Below, piece by piece: positions 1-7,815 of a DNA stretch of 64,000 nt. How positions within the stretch are numbered: position 1 is the stretch's first letter; the number at the start of each line of letters is the position of its first letter. The notes beneath the pieces are model-generated. The model worked only from the letters and a program-made list of their open reading frames with translations, did no database searches and had not been told where the DNA came from. The stretch covers positions 1 through 64,000 of the forward strand of contig NZ_JBBYXL010000012.1 of assembly GCF_039655865.1 (NCBI RefSeq), given 5' to 3'. The stretch comes from Prosthecobacter sp. SYSU 5D2. Its GTDB lineage: Bacteria; Verrucomicrobiota; Verrucomicrobiia; Verrucomicrobiales; Verrucomicrobiaceae. The position numbers were made by a program, and so were the translations under genes.

Positions 1-264
1 CTGCTGGAGGCTGCCTTTGACAAAGGAGCCGGGCAGCAGGACCAGGGAGGGCCAGTCCACGAGGGCAGCGGTTTCAGCAGGCAGGTGGCGCTGGAAAAAG
101 GCCGTGGCATAGACAGGGTCGGAGAAGACGGCCTTGAAGTAGGCATCGTTAGGTTGGGCGGCCAGGTCAGCGTCGAGCACAAGGCCACGGTGAACAATGC
201 CGCCGGGAAATGCAAGGGCACGTTCCAAAGTCCCCCTGCTGACACGGATCTCATCCCATGTCAT
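1..264 (-). CDS. Rpn-family PD-(D/E)XK nuclease (putative transposase-like), 5' part only
   Basis: The first 88 codons of a minus-strand gene run off the window start. The ATG at 264 follows a purine-rich, Shine-Dalgarno-like GGAAGGAAGGGGG. The peptide contains NDAYFKAVFSDP followed by FFQRHLP and, further on, LVLLPGSFVKGSLQQ. This matches the N-terminal D..FK..F and L..GSFV pattern of the Rpn/YhgA-like family, which are PD-(D/E)XK endonucleases linked in E. coli to RecA-independent recombination. The catalytic core lies beyond the window, so activity cannot be judged. It is divergent from the pseudaminic acid operon, with 87 bases between the two starts. Confidence 0.6.
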   Translation of the reverse strand, partial: MTWDEIRVSRGTLERALAFPGGIVHRGLVLDADLAAQPNDAYFKAVFSDPVYATAFFQRHLPAETAALVDWPSLVLLPGSFVKGSLQQ

Positions 265-351
265 ACCCCCTTCCTTCCATGCAGACAGCGTCTTCCCGCC
301 GTGGAATTGGACATCATTTTAAAAACCTGTATAACCCCTTTTACCTACCGC

Positions 352-1401
352 ATGACGCCTCTCTTTTTCCGCCTGGATGCCTCACCCAAAATGGGGCTGG
401 GTCATCTGCGCCGTTGCTGCGTGCTGGCCAGGGCCTGCCGGGAAAAAGAGGCGGTCGCGCATTTTTTCATCCGCAGCGAAGCCCTGGACCTCAGCACCCA
501 GGACTTCCCGATGGACGCCGTCATCCATGAAATTCCCTGGAACTCCACGCCCGAGGAGGATGCCGCGCAGACCGTCGCCCTCTGCCATCAAAACGGCATC
601 CGTGCCGGCGTGGTGGACCATTACCGGGTGAGTGAACCGGCCCAAAAAATCCTCAATGAAGGCGGGCTGCGCTGGATGCAATTTGGCAACCGGCTGCACA
701 CCCATCCGCTTCTCGGTGCGCTGGTTCACGATGCCAACCCAGGAGCCACGATTGAGGACTACCGGGGCCGCATTCACGGACATGAGCCCGAGTTTCTCAC
801 CGGCCCTGGTTATGCCTTGGTGGCAGAAGATTTCGTGACGGAACGCGCCCGGCTTTCCCTGCCGGACCCGCAGGAAATCACCTCCATCTTGCTGACCTTT
901 GGCGGCGGCGATGACCGGGGGGCCACCCTGGCGGCGCTGGACTGGCTGGAAGCCGCTGGATACTTCGGCAAGCGCCTGCTGCTGACCACCAGCATGAACC
1001 CGCAACTGCCCGCACTGAAGGAAAGGGCGGCCACCACGCAGGAGATCGAGCTGCATGTGGACAACTGGCATCCGGCACCGCTGATGGCGCAATGCCAGCT
1101 CGCCCTCTGCGCAGGCGGCACGTCCTTGCATGAACTGGCCTGCCTGGGGGTGCCGCCAGTCATCGTCTGCATCGCGGACAATCAGTTCTTCCCCGCCCAG
1201 TCCTGGCATGAGGCAGGCATGGCCATCAACCTCGGCCCCTCGCCGGAAATCCAGCCGCAGGAGGCGGTCCGCCACCTGCAACGTCTGCTGAGCCTTCCCG
1301 AAGAAAGGATGGCCCTGGCCCGGCGCTGCTGGCAGGCACAGGATGGCCAGGGAGCCGCACGGGTCGCGGAGGCCCTTCTGCGGCAGGTTGATCAGCAATA
1401 A
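352..1401 (+). CDS. pseG: PseG-like UDP-2,4-diacetamido-2,4,6-trideoxy-altrose hydrolase
   Basis: In the pseudaminic acid pathway PseG removes UDP from the 2,4-diacetamido-trideoxyhexose to give the free sugar that PseI condenses with phosphoenolpyruvate. The N-terminus carries RLDASPKMGLGH (residues 7-18), the family's conserved loop with the catalytic histidine (His18 here). A DHY motif follows near residue 89, and CAGGTSLHELACLG begins near residue 253, the GT-B-like nucleotide-binding segment. The frame is open upstream to position 85, but that part has no family character, so the ATG at 352 was chosen, giving 349 residues. It opens the operon that also holds pseF and pseI. The call is firm at family level; the exact sugar stereochemistry is inferred from the neighbours. 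Confidence 0.85.
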   Translation: MTPLFFRLDASPKMGLGHLRRCCVLARACREKEAVAHFFIRSEALDLSTQDFPMDAVIHEIPWNSTPEEDAAQTVALCHQNGIRAGVVDHYRVSEPAQKILNEGGLRWMQFGNRLHTHPLLGALVHDANPGATIEDYRGRIHGHEPEFLTGPGYALVAEDFVTERARLSLPDPQEITSILLTFGGGDDRGATLAALDWLEAAGYFGKRLLLTTSMNPQLPALKERAATTQEIELHVDNWHPAPLMAQCQLALCAGGTSLHELACLGVPPVIVCIADNQFFPAQSWHEAGMAINLGPSPEIQPQEAVRHLQRLLSLPEERMALARRCWQAQDGQGAARVAEALLRQVDQQ

Positions 1402-1452
1402 CGCGTCTCATATTGACATTCCATGGCTCCCCATCATGGGTAACCCATCCTC

Positions 1453-2064
1453 ATGACCCGCACCTATCCGCTGGAACTGCCCTTTCGTGGCGAGCGCACC
1501 TACCTGCACGGCACGGACCTGCATCAGGCCATTGTGGCCGCGCTGGGGGCGGATCTGCCAGCGGGCCCGGTCTCCATAACCTTTCATTCCCTACTGAAAC
1601 AACTGCCGGACCTGGTCTGCTCCACGGACAGCCTGCGCCATCTGCGGGATGATCCCACCTTCCGGGGTGAGGTGCGTTTTGGCAGCGGTGATGCCGTGCT
1701 GAATGCCGCCCTGCTAGAGAGCACCCGCCCGGCGACGGAGAGAAAAATCTGCAACGAAAACGAAGTGGCCGCTGCGGCCGTCGTGGATGAAACCGCCAAG
1801 TCTGCCACGCTGGAGGCAGACGGGCCGGGCAATCTCATCGAGCGCATCGTTTTCCTGAACAAGCACCTGCATCTCAAGCTCCTGCCGCACCTCAGCCCCA
1901 AATGGCTCTTCGCCCGGCTGGAACTCAGCGCGCCGCTGCCTGCGGAGGCTCCCCAGCAGCTCAGCCTCGTTCTGAAACAGGTGCTGGGAAACCGCTTCAC
2001 CCGCAGTGACATTCTGTTCGATGGCCAGCGTTTTGGCTCCATCTCCTTTTCCACACCGCAATGA
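1453..2064 (+). CDS. Unrecognised protein of the pseudaminic acid/acyl module
   Basis: This 203-residue soluble protein has no signal peptide or membrane segment and no motif I can name. Its last four bases overlap the start of the KAS III gene (ATGA), so the two are probably translationally coupled. The C-terminal half (IERIVFLNKHLHLKLLP, then alternating hydrophobic segments ending in FDGQRFGSISFS) looks like a beta-rich fold. A hotdog-fold acyl-handling enzyme such as a dehydratase or thioesterase would fit beside KAS III and ACP, but no catalytic signature supports this. Treat the function as unknown; its place in the operon is the only real clue. Confidence 0.7.
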   Translation: MTRTYPLELPFRGERTYLHGTDLHQAIVAALGADLPAGPVSITFHSLLKQLPDLVCSTDSLRHLRDDPTFRGEVRFGSGDAVLNAALLESTRPATERKICNENEVAAAAVVDETAKSATLEADGPGNLIERIVFLNKHLHLKLLPHLSPKWLFARLELSAPLPAEAPQQLSLVLKQVLGNRFTRSDILFDGQRFGSISFSTPQ

Positions 2065-2996
2065 CCGCCCCCGTCCGCCTGACCCGAATCGCCTCCTACA
2101 TCCCGCCAGGACGTGTGGATACCCGTGAGCGTGGCCGGGCCTTTGATTACGGGGATGATTTCCTGGTGGGCAAGCTGGGCACCACCAGCCTGGCCATCAA
2201 AGAGCCGGATGAGCAGGCCTCCGACCTGTGCGTGAAAGCCGCGCGCGAGCTGGAAAGCCAGGGCGTGTCCCTCGCCGACATCGGCGCGGTCATTGTCTGC
2301 ACCCAGACACCGGACGGGCATGGCATCCCTCACACTTCCGCCGTGGTCCATGCCAAGCTGGGCCTGGCAGATACCTGCGCCTGTTTTGACATTTCCCTGG
2401 GCTGCTCAGGCTATGTTTACGGCCTCTCAGTCATCACCTCCTTCATGCAGGCCAATGGCATCAAGCGCGGCCTGTTTTTCACCAGCGATCCCTATTCCTC
2501 CATCGTGGACCCCGCCGACCAGGCCACCTGCCTGCTGTTCGGGGATGCGGCCACCGTCAGCCTGCTGGAGGCGGACGCACCCGGCTGGCAGCTCACCGAT
2601 GTGCTTTTTGGCACCCAGGGAAAAGGCGGTGCCGCCATCAACAACGTCAGCGGCACCCTGGCCATGAGCGGGCGGGATGTGTTTAATTTTGCCATGCTGA
2701 CCGTCCCCAAACAGATCCAGGCCCTGCTGGCCCGCCAGGAAATCACCCTGGACCAGGTGGACCGCGTCGTGCTCCACCAGGGCAGCCGTTACATCGTGGA
2801 CAAGCTGCGCGAGCGCCTGCGCCTTCCAGAGGAAAAAGTCCCCGTCCACATCGCGGATCTGGGCAATACCGTCTCCTCCGCCATCCCGCTGACCCTGGCC
2901 GCCGTGCTCAAAAAAGATGCGCCGCGACGAATCCTCATCTCCGGCTTTGGCGTGGGCCTTTCTTATGCTACGGGACTGCTGGATCTGCACGACTGA
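2061..2996 (+). CDS. 3-oxoacyl-ACP synthase III (FabH-like)
   Basis: KAS III enzymes condense an acyl-CoA primer with malonyl-ACP. The Cys-His-Asn triad can be read directly: Cys115 in FDISLGCSGYVYGL, His239 in VVLHQGS and Asn269 in DLGNTVSSAIP. Length (311 residues) is normal for FabH. The gene overlaps its upstream neighbour by four bases and is followed after 21 bases by an acyl carrier protein gene, then by an LpxD-like acyltransferase. A KAS III inside a nonulosonic acid operon suggests a dedicated acyl group for the sugar rather than housekeeping fatty acid synthesis; that role is inference. Housekeeping fabH cannot be excluded without seeing the rest of the genome. Confidence 0.85.
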   Translation: MTAPVRLTRIASYIPPGRVDTRERGRAFDYGDDFLVGKLGTTSLAIKEPDEQASDLCVKAARELESQGVSLADIGAVIVCTQTPDGHGIPHTSAVVHAKLGLADTCACFDISLGCSGYVYGLSVITSFMQANGIKRGLFFTSDPYSSIVDPADQATCLLFGDAATVSLLEADAPGWQLTDVLFGTQGKGGAAINNVSGTLAMSGRDVFNFAMLTVPKQIQALLARQEITLDQVDRVVLHQGSRYIVDKLRERLRLPEEKVPVHIADLGNTVSSAIPLTLAAVLKKDAPRRILISGFGVGLSYATGLLDLHD

Positions 2997-3017
2997 CCCC
3001 ACCCTTTTATCTGACTT

Positions 3018-3245
3018 ATGAGCGACACTCTGAACACGATTGTAGAAATCATCCGCGAAGCCGTCCCTGGCGTTGAAATCGATCCCGCTGCCGATGGCGA
3101 CCGCACGCTCAAGGAGCTGGGCATTGACTCCCTGGACAAGATGTCCCTGCTGCTGGGCGTCCAGGAAAAATGGAACCTGGAATTCAGCGAGGCTGAAATC
3201 GCCGAGCTGAACACCATCAACGACATCTGCCGGAAGGTCAGCTAA
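3018..3245 (+). CDS. Acyl carrier protein, operon-specific
   Basis: A 75-residue acidic protein carrying LGIDSLDKMSLLL, with Ser38 as the phosphopantetheine attachment site. Length and the predicted four-helix pattern match AcpP-type carriers. It lies between a KAS III gene and an LpxD-like acyltransferase gene, so it probably delivers the acyl group made by the former to the latter. It lacks the usual fab neighbours (fabD, fabG, fabF) of housekeeping acpP, which supports a specialised carrier. A phosphopantetheinyl transferase is not encoded in the window. Confidence 0.9.
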   Translation: MSDTLNTIVEIIREAVPGVEIDPAADGDRTLKELGIDSLDKMSLLLGVQEKWNLEFSEAEIAELNTINDICRKVS

Positions 3246-3278
3246 AGCCTCCTCTCCCCTGCCCTACCCAGCCTTTTC

Positions 3279-4181
3279 ATGCCACGCCTCAGCCAGTTTT
3301 TCGATGCCGCGAGCATCGTCCGGGATGCCGAATTCACCTCGCTGGGCTACGTGGATGCCGCTGCGGCGGGCACGCTGGCTTTTAGCGATGCCATCAAGTA
3401 CGTCCGGCAGGCCTGCCAAAATGCCTCTGTCACCTGCCTCATCACCACGCCTGCGTTGGCAGATTCCGCCGCCAGCCTGGCCGGTGTGCTCGTCAACGAG
3501 ACTCCGCGTGATGTTTTTTATCAGCTCCATGAACGCTGGGTCGCTGAGGCCCGCTACCAATGTCCCATCATCCCGCATCGCGGGGTGAACTGCCGCATCC
3601 ATCCCAGTGCCATCGTCGCGGACGGATGCTGGATCGGCGATCATGTGACCATTGGTGAAAACGTCGTCATCCGCCAGCCCGCCCGCATCGGCAGCCATGT
3701 CATCATGGAGCCCGGCGTGCGCATCGCCGTGGAAGGCATCCTTTATCACCGCACCGATGACGGCCCGCGCCTCATTCCCCACGGCGGATATGTGGACATT
3801 GAGGACCACGTGGCCCTCATGAGCGGCAGCACCGTCGTGCGCAGCATTCATGATACCGATGTCACCCGCGTGGGCCGTGCCTCCATCATCGGCCTGAACA
3901 GCGTGGTCGGTCACGAGGCCAAGATCGGCCCGCATGTCGTCGTCTCCAATCAGTGCGTGCTCGCCCGCCGTTGCTCAGTCGGCCAGGGCGCCTTCATCGG
4001 CACCGGCAGCTTTGTACGTGAGCATGTGCAGATTGGAGAAAAAGCCCAAGTCATGGCAGGCTCCGTGGTCATCAGCATCGTGGCCGCCGGAGCCACCGTG
4101 TCTGGAAACTTCGCCACTGATCACAAGGCCCGCATGGTCCAGCTCGCCAAGGATCTGCGTGCCGCCAAATCCGCCCAATAA
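3279..4181 (+). CDS. LpxD-like left-handed beta-helix N-acyltransferase
   Basis: The first ~105 residues resemble the LpxD N-terminal domain (residues 22-40 SLGYVDAAAAGTLAFSDAI, then GVLVNETPRDVFYQL). From about residue 105 the protein is a run of hexapeptide repeats such as CRIHPSAIVADGCWIGDHVTIG, forming a left-handed beta-helix. LpxD proteins transfer 3-hydroxyacyl chains from ACP to the 2-amino group of a UDP-sugar. The segment LNSVVGHEAKIGPHVVVSNQ aligns with the LpxD region holding the catalytic histidine (NxVQIAHN type), although the residues around that histidine differ. With KAS III and ACP directly upstream, an acyl-ACP-dependent acylation of a pseudaminic acid intermediate is the simplest inference. 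A true lipid A LpxD would normally sit near lpxA or fabZ. Confidence 0.75.
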   Translation: MPRLSQFFDAASIVRDAEFTSLGYVDAAAAGTLAFSDAIKYVRQACQNASVTCLITTPALADSAASLAGVLVNETPRDVFYQLHERWVAEARYQCPIIPHRGVNCRIHPSAIVADGCWIGDHVTIGENVVIRQPARIGSHVIMEPGVRIAVEGILYHRTDDGPRLIPHGGYVDIEDHVALMSGSTVVRSIHDTDVTRVGRASIIGLNSVVGHEAKIGPHVVVSNQCVLARRCSVGQGAFIGTGSFVREHVQIGEKAQVMAGSVVISIVAAGATVSGNFATDHKARMVQLAKDLRAAKSAQ

Positions 4182-4202
4182 CCTCACTTTTTTCACCTGC
4201 GC

Positions 4203-4931
4203 ATGAGCATCGCCATCATTCCGGCCCGTGGCGGCAGCAAGCGGCTGCCAGGGAAAAACATCCGCCTCTTCCGTGGCAAACCCATCATTGGTTATGTCAT
4301 TGAGGCCGCCCTGGCCTCCGGCTGTTTTACTGAGGTGATGGTCTCCACCGATTCTGAGGAGATCGCCGCCGTCGCTCGCCAGCACGGAGCCCAGGTCCCC
4401 TTCCTGCGCAGTGCGGACAATGCCAATGACCATGCCGGTGTGGCCGTCGTCATCCGGGAGGTCTTGCAGGCCTATGCAGCCGCAGGCAGACACTTCAGCC
4501 GCGCCTGCTGCCTGTATGCCACCGCCGCACTGGTGCGCCCGGCCCGCATCCAGGAGGCCTCACGCATGCTGGATACCCACCCGGAGGTGGAAGGCGTCAT
4601 CACCCTGGTGCGCACGCCGCAGCCCGCCACACGGGCCCTCGTCGTGCGGGATGGCAGCGTCGCTTTTCAACTGGACCAGATGCAGTTCGCCCGCTCCCAG
4701 GACCTGGAGGAGACCTACTTCGATGCCGCCCAGATGTACTGGCTGCGCACCGCGCCTTTCCTGGCCCGTGAATCCCAGACCATGGCCTTTCTGCGCCGTC
4801 TTCCCCTGGTGCTCTCGGAGTTCGAGACGCAGGACATCAACACCTTTGAGGACTGGCAGCTCGCCGAGGTGAAGCACCAGTTTCTCGAAGCACACCCGGA
4901 GATTCTTCAGACAGGAGCGGTTGCATCCTGA
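4203..4931 (+). CDS. pseF: CMP-pseudaminic acid synthetase (PseF-like cytidylyltransferase)
   Basis: This enzyme activates the finished nine-carbon sugar with CTP to CMP-nonulosonate. The CTP-binding signature IPARGGSKRLPGKNI spans residues 6-20, followed by the family's VSTDSEEIAAVA and, later, the DINTFEDWQLAE segment near the C-terminus. The 242-residue length is normal for PseF/NeuA single-domain enzymes. It lies 21 bases after the acyltransferase gene and 23 before pseI. The PseF label rather than NeuA or LegF rests on the PseG and PseI neighbours. Confidence 0.88.
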   Translation: MSIAIIPARGGSKRLPGKNIRLFRGKPIIGYVIEAALASGCFTEVMVSTDSEEIAAVARQHGAQVPFLRSADNANDHAGVAVVIREVLQAYAAAGRHFSRACCLYATAALVRPARIQEASRMLDTHPEVEGVITLVRTPQPATRALVVRDGSVAFQLDQMQFARSQDLEETYFDAAQMYWLRTAPFLARESQTMAFLRRLPLVLSEFETQDINTFEDWQLAEVKHQFLEAHPEILQTGAVAS

Positions 4932-4954
4932 GCGTTCCGTTTCCATCATCATTC

Positions 4955-6046
4955 ATGAAAATTGCAGGCGTATCCATCGGGCCAGAGCACCGGCCATTCG
5001 TTATCGCGGAGATGTCCGGGAACCATAACCAGTCCCTGGACCGCGCCCTCGCCATCGTGGAGGCCGCTGCCGCCACCGGTGCCCAGTGCGTGAAGCTGCA
5101 AACCTACACCGCCGATACCCTGACCCTGGACGTGCGGGAAAACGAGTTCGTCATTTCCGATCCCAAATCCATCTGGAAGGGCCGCTCGCTGCACGATCTT
5201 TACACCGAGGCCCACACGCCCTGGGAATGGCATGCGCCCATCATGAAACGCGCGCAGGAGCTCGGCATCATCTGCTTCAGTAGCCCCTTTGATGAGACCG
5301 CTGTAGACTTCCTGGAAACGCTGGACGTGCCCGCTTATAAGATCGGCTCCTTTGAGTGCACCCATCTGCCCCTGCTGAAAAAAGTCGCCGCCACCGGCAA
5401 GCCGGTCATCCTTTCCACCGGCATGGCCACCGCCGCTGAAATAGACGAGGCTGTGCGCACCCTGCGGGACAACGGCTGCCAGGACCTGGTCCTGCTGAAG
5501 TGCACCAGCACCTATCCCAGCACGCCGGAGAATACCAATCTGCTCACCCTCCCGCATCTGCGCACCCTTTTCGGCTGCTACACCGGCATTTCGGACCACA
5601 CCCTCGGCATCGGTGTCTCCGTGGCTGCCGTGGCCCTCGGTGCGACAGTCATTGAAAAACATTTCACCCTGGACCGGGCGGAGGGGGGGGTGGACTCCAG
5701 CTTCTCCATGGAACCTGCGGAGATGAAGGCCCTGGTCATTGAGAGCGAGCGCGCCTGGCAGGCCCTCGGCCAGGTGCATTACGGCCCTACCCAGGCTGAA
5801 AAAGTGGCCGTCACCCGCAGGCGCTCCATTTACATCAGCCAGGATGTCCCTGCCGGTCGGCCGCTGACCATGGAGAGCCTCCGCATCGTCCGCCCTGGTC
5901 ATGGCCTGCAGCCGAAGTACCTGGATCTCGTCCTGGGCCGCAAAATGAAATCCGCCACGCCCAAAGGCACCCCTGTCACCTGGGACCTGCTGCTGGGCGG
6001 CTCAGAGGATGCAACGGCGGAAGACACCCCTGGCGACCCGAGCTGA
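4955..6046 (+). CDS. pseI: Pseudaminic acid synthase (PseI-like, NeuB family)
   Basis: NeuB-family synthases condense a 6-deoxy-diacetamido sugar with phosphoenolpyruvate to a nonulosonic acid. The N-terminus has PFVIAEMSGNHNQSLDRAL, with the MSGNHN signature typical of PseI. Later segments PAYKIGSFECTHLPLLK, KPVILSTGMAT and ISDHTLGIGVSVAAVALGA form the TIM barrel. The last ~60 residues (beginning RRRSIYISQDVPAG) are the antifreeze-like SAF domain that closes the active site. At 363 residues the length is typical. Its stop codon overlaps the ATG of the next gene by one base. Confidence 0.9.
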   Translation: MKIAGVSIGPEHRPFVIAEMSGNHNQSLDRALAIVEAAAATGAQCVKLQTYTADTLTLDVRENEFVISDPKSIWKGRSLHDLYTEAHTPWEWHAPIMKRAQELGIICFSSPFDETAVDFLETLDVPAYKIGSFECTHLPLLKKVAATGKPVILSTGMATAAEIDEAVRTLRDNGCQDLVLLKCTSTYPSTPENTNLLTLPHLRTLFGCYTGISDHTLGIGVSVAAVALGATVIEKHFTLDRAEGGVDSSFSMEPAEMKALVIESERAWQALGQVHYGPTQAEKVAVTRRRSIYISQDVPAGRPLTMESLRIVRPGHGLQPKYLDLVLGRKMKSATPKGTPVTWDLLLGGSEDATAEDTPGDPS

Positions 6047-7815
6047 TGGCGATGAAACGCACGCTCCTCGTGGCTGGCAGCCTCTCGGACCGAGCCGTCC
6101 GCAGGCACCTGCGCTCCGCCGATGCTGGCGGCACAACAGTGGTGGAGATGGACACCCTGCATGACCGGGCGCAGTTTCCCGCCGTGGCCCATTGGCAGGA
6201 CTACGGCTCCCTCTTTCCCCTGGAGCAGGCCGCCCGCATCAATGCCGCGGCGGATGACGTGATTGACTATTTTTTGACCCTGCCAGGTCCGTCGGCACAG
6301 GTGCCCACGCACCGCGCCTTCCGCGCCGCCTGCCTGCCCGTACAGGCCTGGCGGGTCACCGTGCCCTGCCTGGTCAATCTCCACATCGCGCAGCAGATGC
6401 TCAGGGAGCAGACGTATGACCGGCTCATCGTCTCCGCCGGCTGTGGTATTCACTTCGGCGCATGGCGTGAAATTTCCCGGCGTCATAACTTGCCGCTGAC
6501 CCTGCTGCCGATGGAACCTGCCTCCCCCGGCCTGGCCCGCTGGCTGCGGAAAAAATGGCACCGCCTGCGCAAACCGGCCCCCCTGCGTCTGGAGCCTCCA
6601 TCCGCCCACTCCGATGCATCCAGCGCCCGCGACAGCATCCTCTGCATCAGCGAAAGAGCCTCCCGCCTGCTGGCCGCCGCACCAGACAGCAGGCAGCTCC
6701 CCCTCCTACCACTCACCGTCGCCCAGGTGAATGCCTGCGACAGCAGTGAAGTGGCCCAGTACAGCCTGCTCTACCAGCAGTGGTGGACCGCCTGGCAGCA
6801 GGAAAGAAGCACCTCCTCGCATCCCCTGGCCAGCGCCCCCGGTAGCCAGGCCATTTTTGAGGCCATCGGCGCGGAGGCCGTCCGCCATTATCCCCGTTAT
6901 GCCAGCATCTACCAGCGCGCCCTGCGGGAGCTGGAGCGCCTGCAGCCGCGCCTGCTTCTTTGTGATACGCAAACCGGCAGCGCTGAGCGCATGTGGAGCC
7001 TGGCCGCCCAGGAGCTGGGCATTCCCGTGGTCGCGTATGTTTATGATCACGTGCCCAATCCGCGTTTTTCCTTCACGCCGGACCTGCTGCTGAGCAACAG
7101 CGGCCGCATCACCCAGCTCTCACTTGAGCGAGGCGTGCCTGAGAAAGCCATCATTCCCACCCAATCACATCGGCAGGTCAGGCCCGGCAGTTCAGCCGCC
7201 GCTCCGTCGTCCGCCCGGCCTCTCATCCTGTATGCCGACAGTTATTACGCCGGTCTCATCGCCCATAGCGATCCCAGCAGCAGTTACCGGTGCTACCGCC
7301 TCGTTGTAGAAACCGCACGTCGGTTGCCCAACATGGACTTTGCCATCAAGTTCCATCCCCTGCGGGAAAAGAAGCAGGAGATGTTCAGCTTCGTCGCCCT
7401 GGATGAGACGGAGCTGCGCAACCGCAAGAACTACATTCACAGCCTCCAGCCCCCTGCCAACCTGCGTTTCATCGAGCCGGAAGTCAGCATGATGGACGAC
7501 CTTCAAAAGAGTTCCGTCCTGCTCAACCTCAACTCCACCGCCGCCCTGGAGGCCTTTCAGCTCGGCATCCCGGTCATCTTTTTGGAACAAGTGACTCCTC
7601 TGGTCAAAGCCTTCCTGCGCATCCATGACTACGCTGCCTGCATCAGCGCCGAGACTCCGGAGACCCTGCAGAAAGAGCTGCTGACACTGACTTCTGATCC
7701 CGACGCCTGCATCCGGCAGTTTTTAAAGCAGAAGCTTTATCTAGAGGAGTTCTACTGGCCCGCCGCCCCCAGCCTAACCGAAAGTTTGAAAACCTGCCTG
7801 ACCCGTCTGTCGTGA
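6046..7815 (+). CDS. Putative glycosyltransferase (GT-B-like) of the pseudaminic acid operon
   Basis: This 589-residue protein starts on the last base of pseI and ends overlapping the next gene by four bases, so it belongs to the same translational unit. No signal peptide or membrane segment is seen. The C-terminal half looks like a GT-B nucleotide-sugar transferase or a capsule-synthesis CDP-glycerol transferase-like domain: GIPVVAYVYDHVPNPRF, LILYADSYYAGLIAHSD, MDFAIKFHPLREKKQ and VLLNLNSTAALEAFQLGIPV. The last segment resembles the SS.A..EA...GIP donor-site pattern. A role in transferring the CMP-activated sugar is plausible from position only. The N-terminal ~230 residues match nothing I recognise. 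Confidence 0.6.
   Translation: MAMKRTLLVAGSLSDRAVRRHLRSADAGGTTVVEMDTLHDRAQFPAVAHWQDYGSLFPLEQAARINAAADDVIDYFLTLPGPSAQVPTHRAFRAACLPVQAWRVTVPCLVNLHIAQQMLREQTYDRLIVSAGCGIHFGAWREISRRHNLPLTLLPMEPASPGLARWLRKKWHRLRKPAPLRLEPPSAHSDASSARDSILCISERASRLLAAAPDSRQLPLLPLTVAQVNACDSSEVAQYSLLYQQWWTAWQQERSTSSHPLASAPGSQAIFEAIGAEAVRHYPRYASIYQRALRELERLQPRLLLCDTQTGSAERMWSLAAQELGIPVVAYVYDHVPNPRFSFTPDLLLSNSGRITQLSLERGVPEKAIIPTQSHRQVRPGSSAAAPSSARPLILYADSYYAGLIAHSDPSSSYRCYRLVVETARRLPNMDFAIKFHPLREKKQEMFSFVALDETELRNRKNYIHSLQPPANLRFIEPEVSMMDDLQKSSVLLNLNSTAALEAFQLGIPVIFLEQVTPLVKAFLRIHDYAACISAETPETLQKELLTLTSDPDACIRQFLKQKLYLEEFYWPAAPSLTESLKTCLTRLS

Noticed and set aside
1413..1418. TTGACA just after pseG as a -35 element
   Set aside because: No -10 at the right spacing; the following gene is likely cotranscribed.
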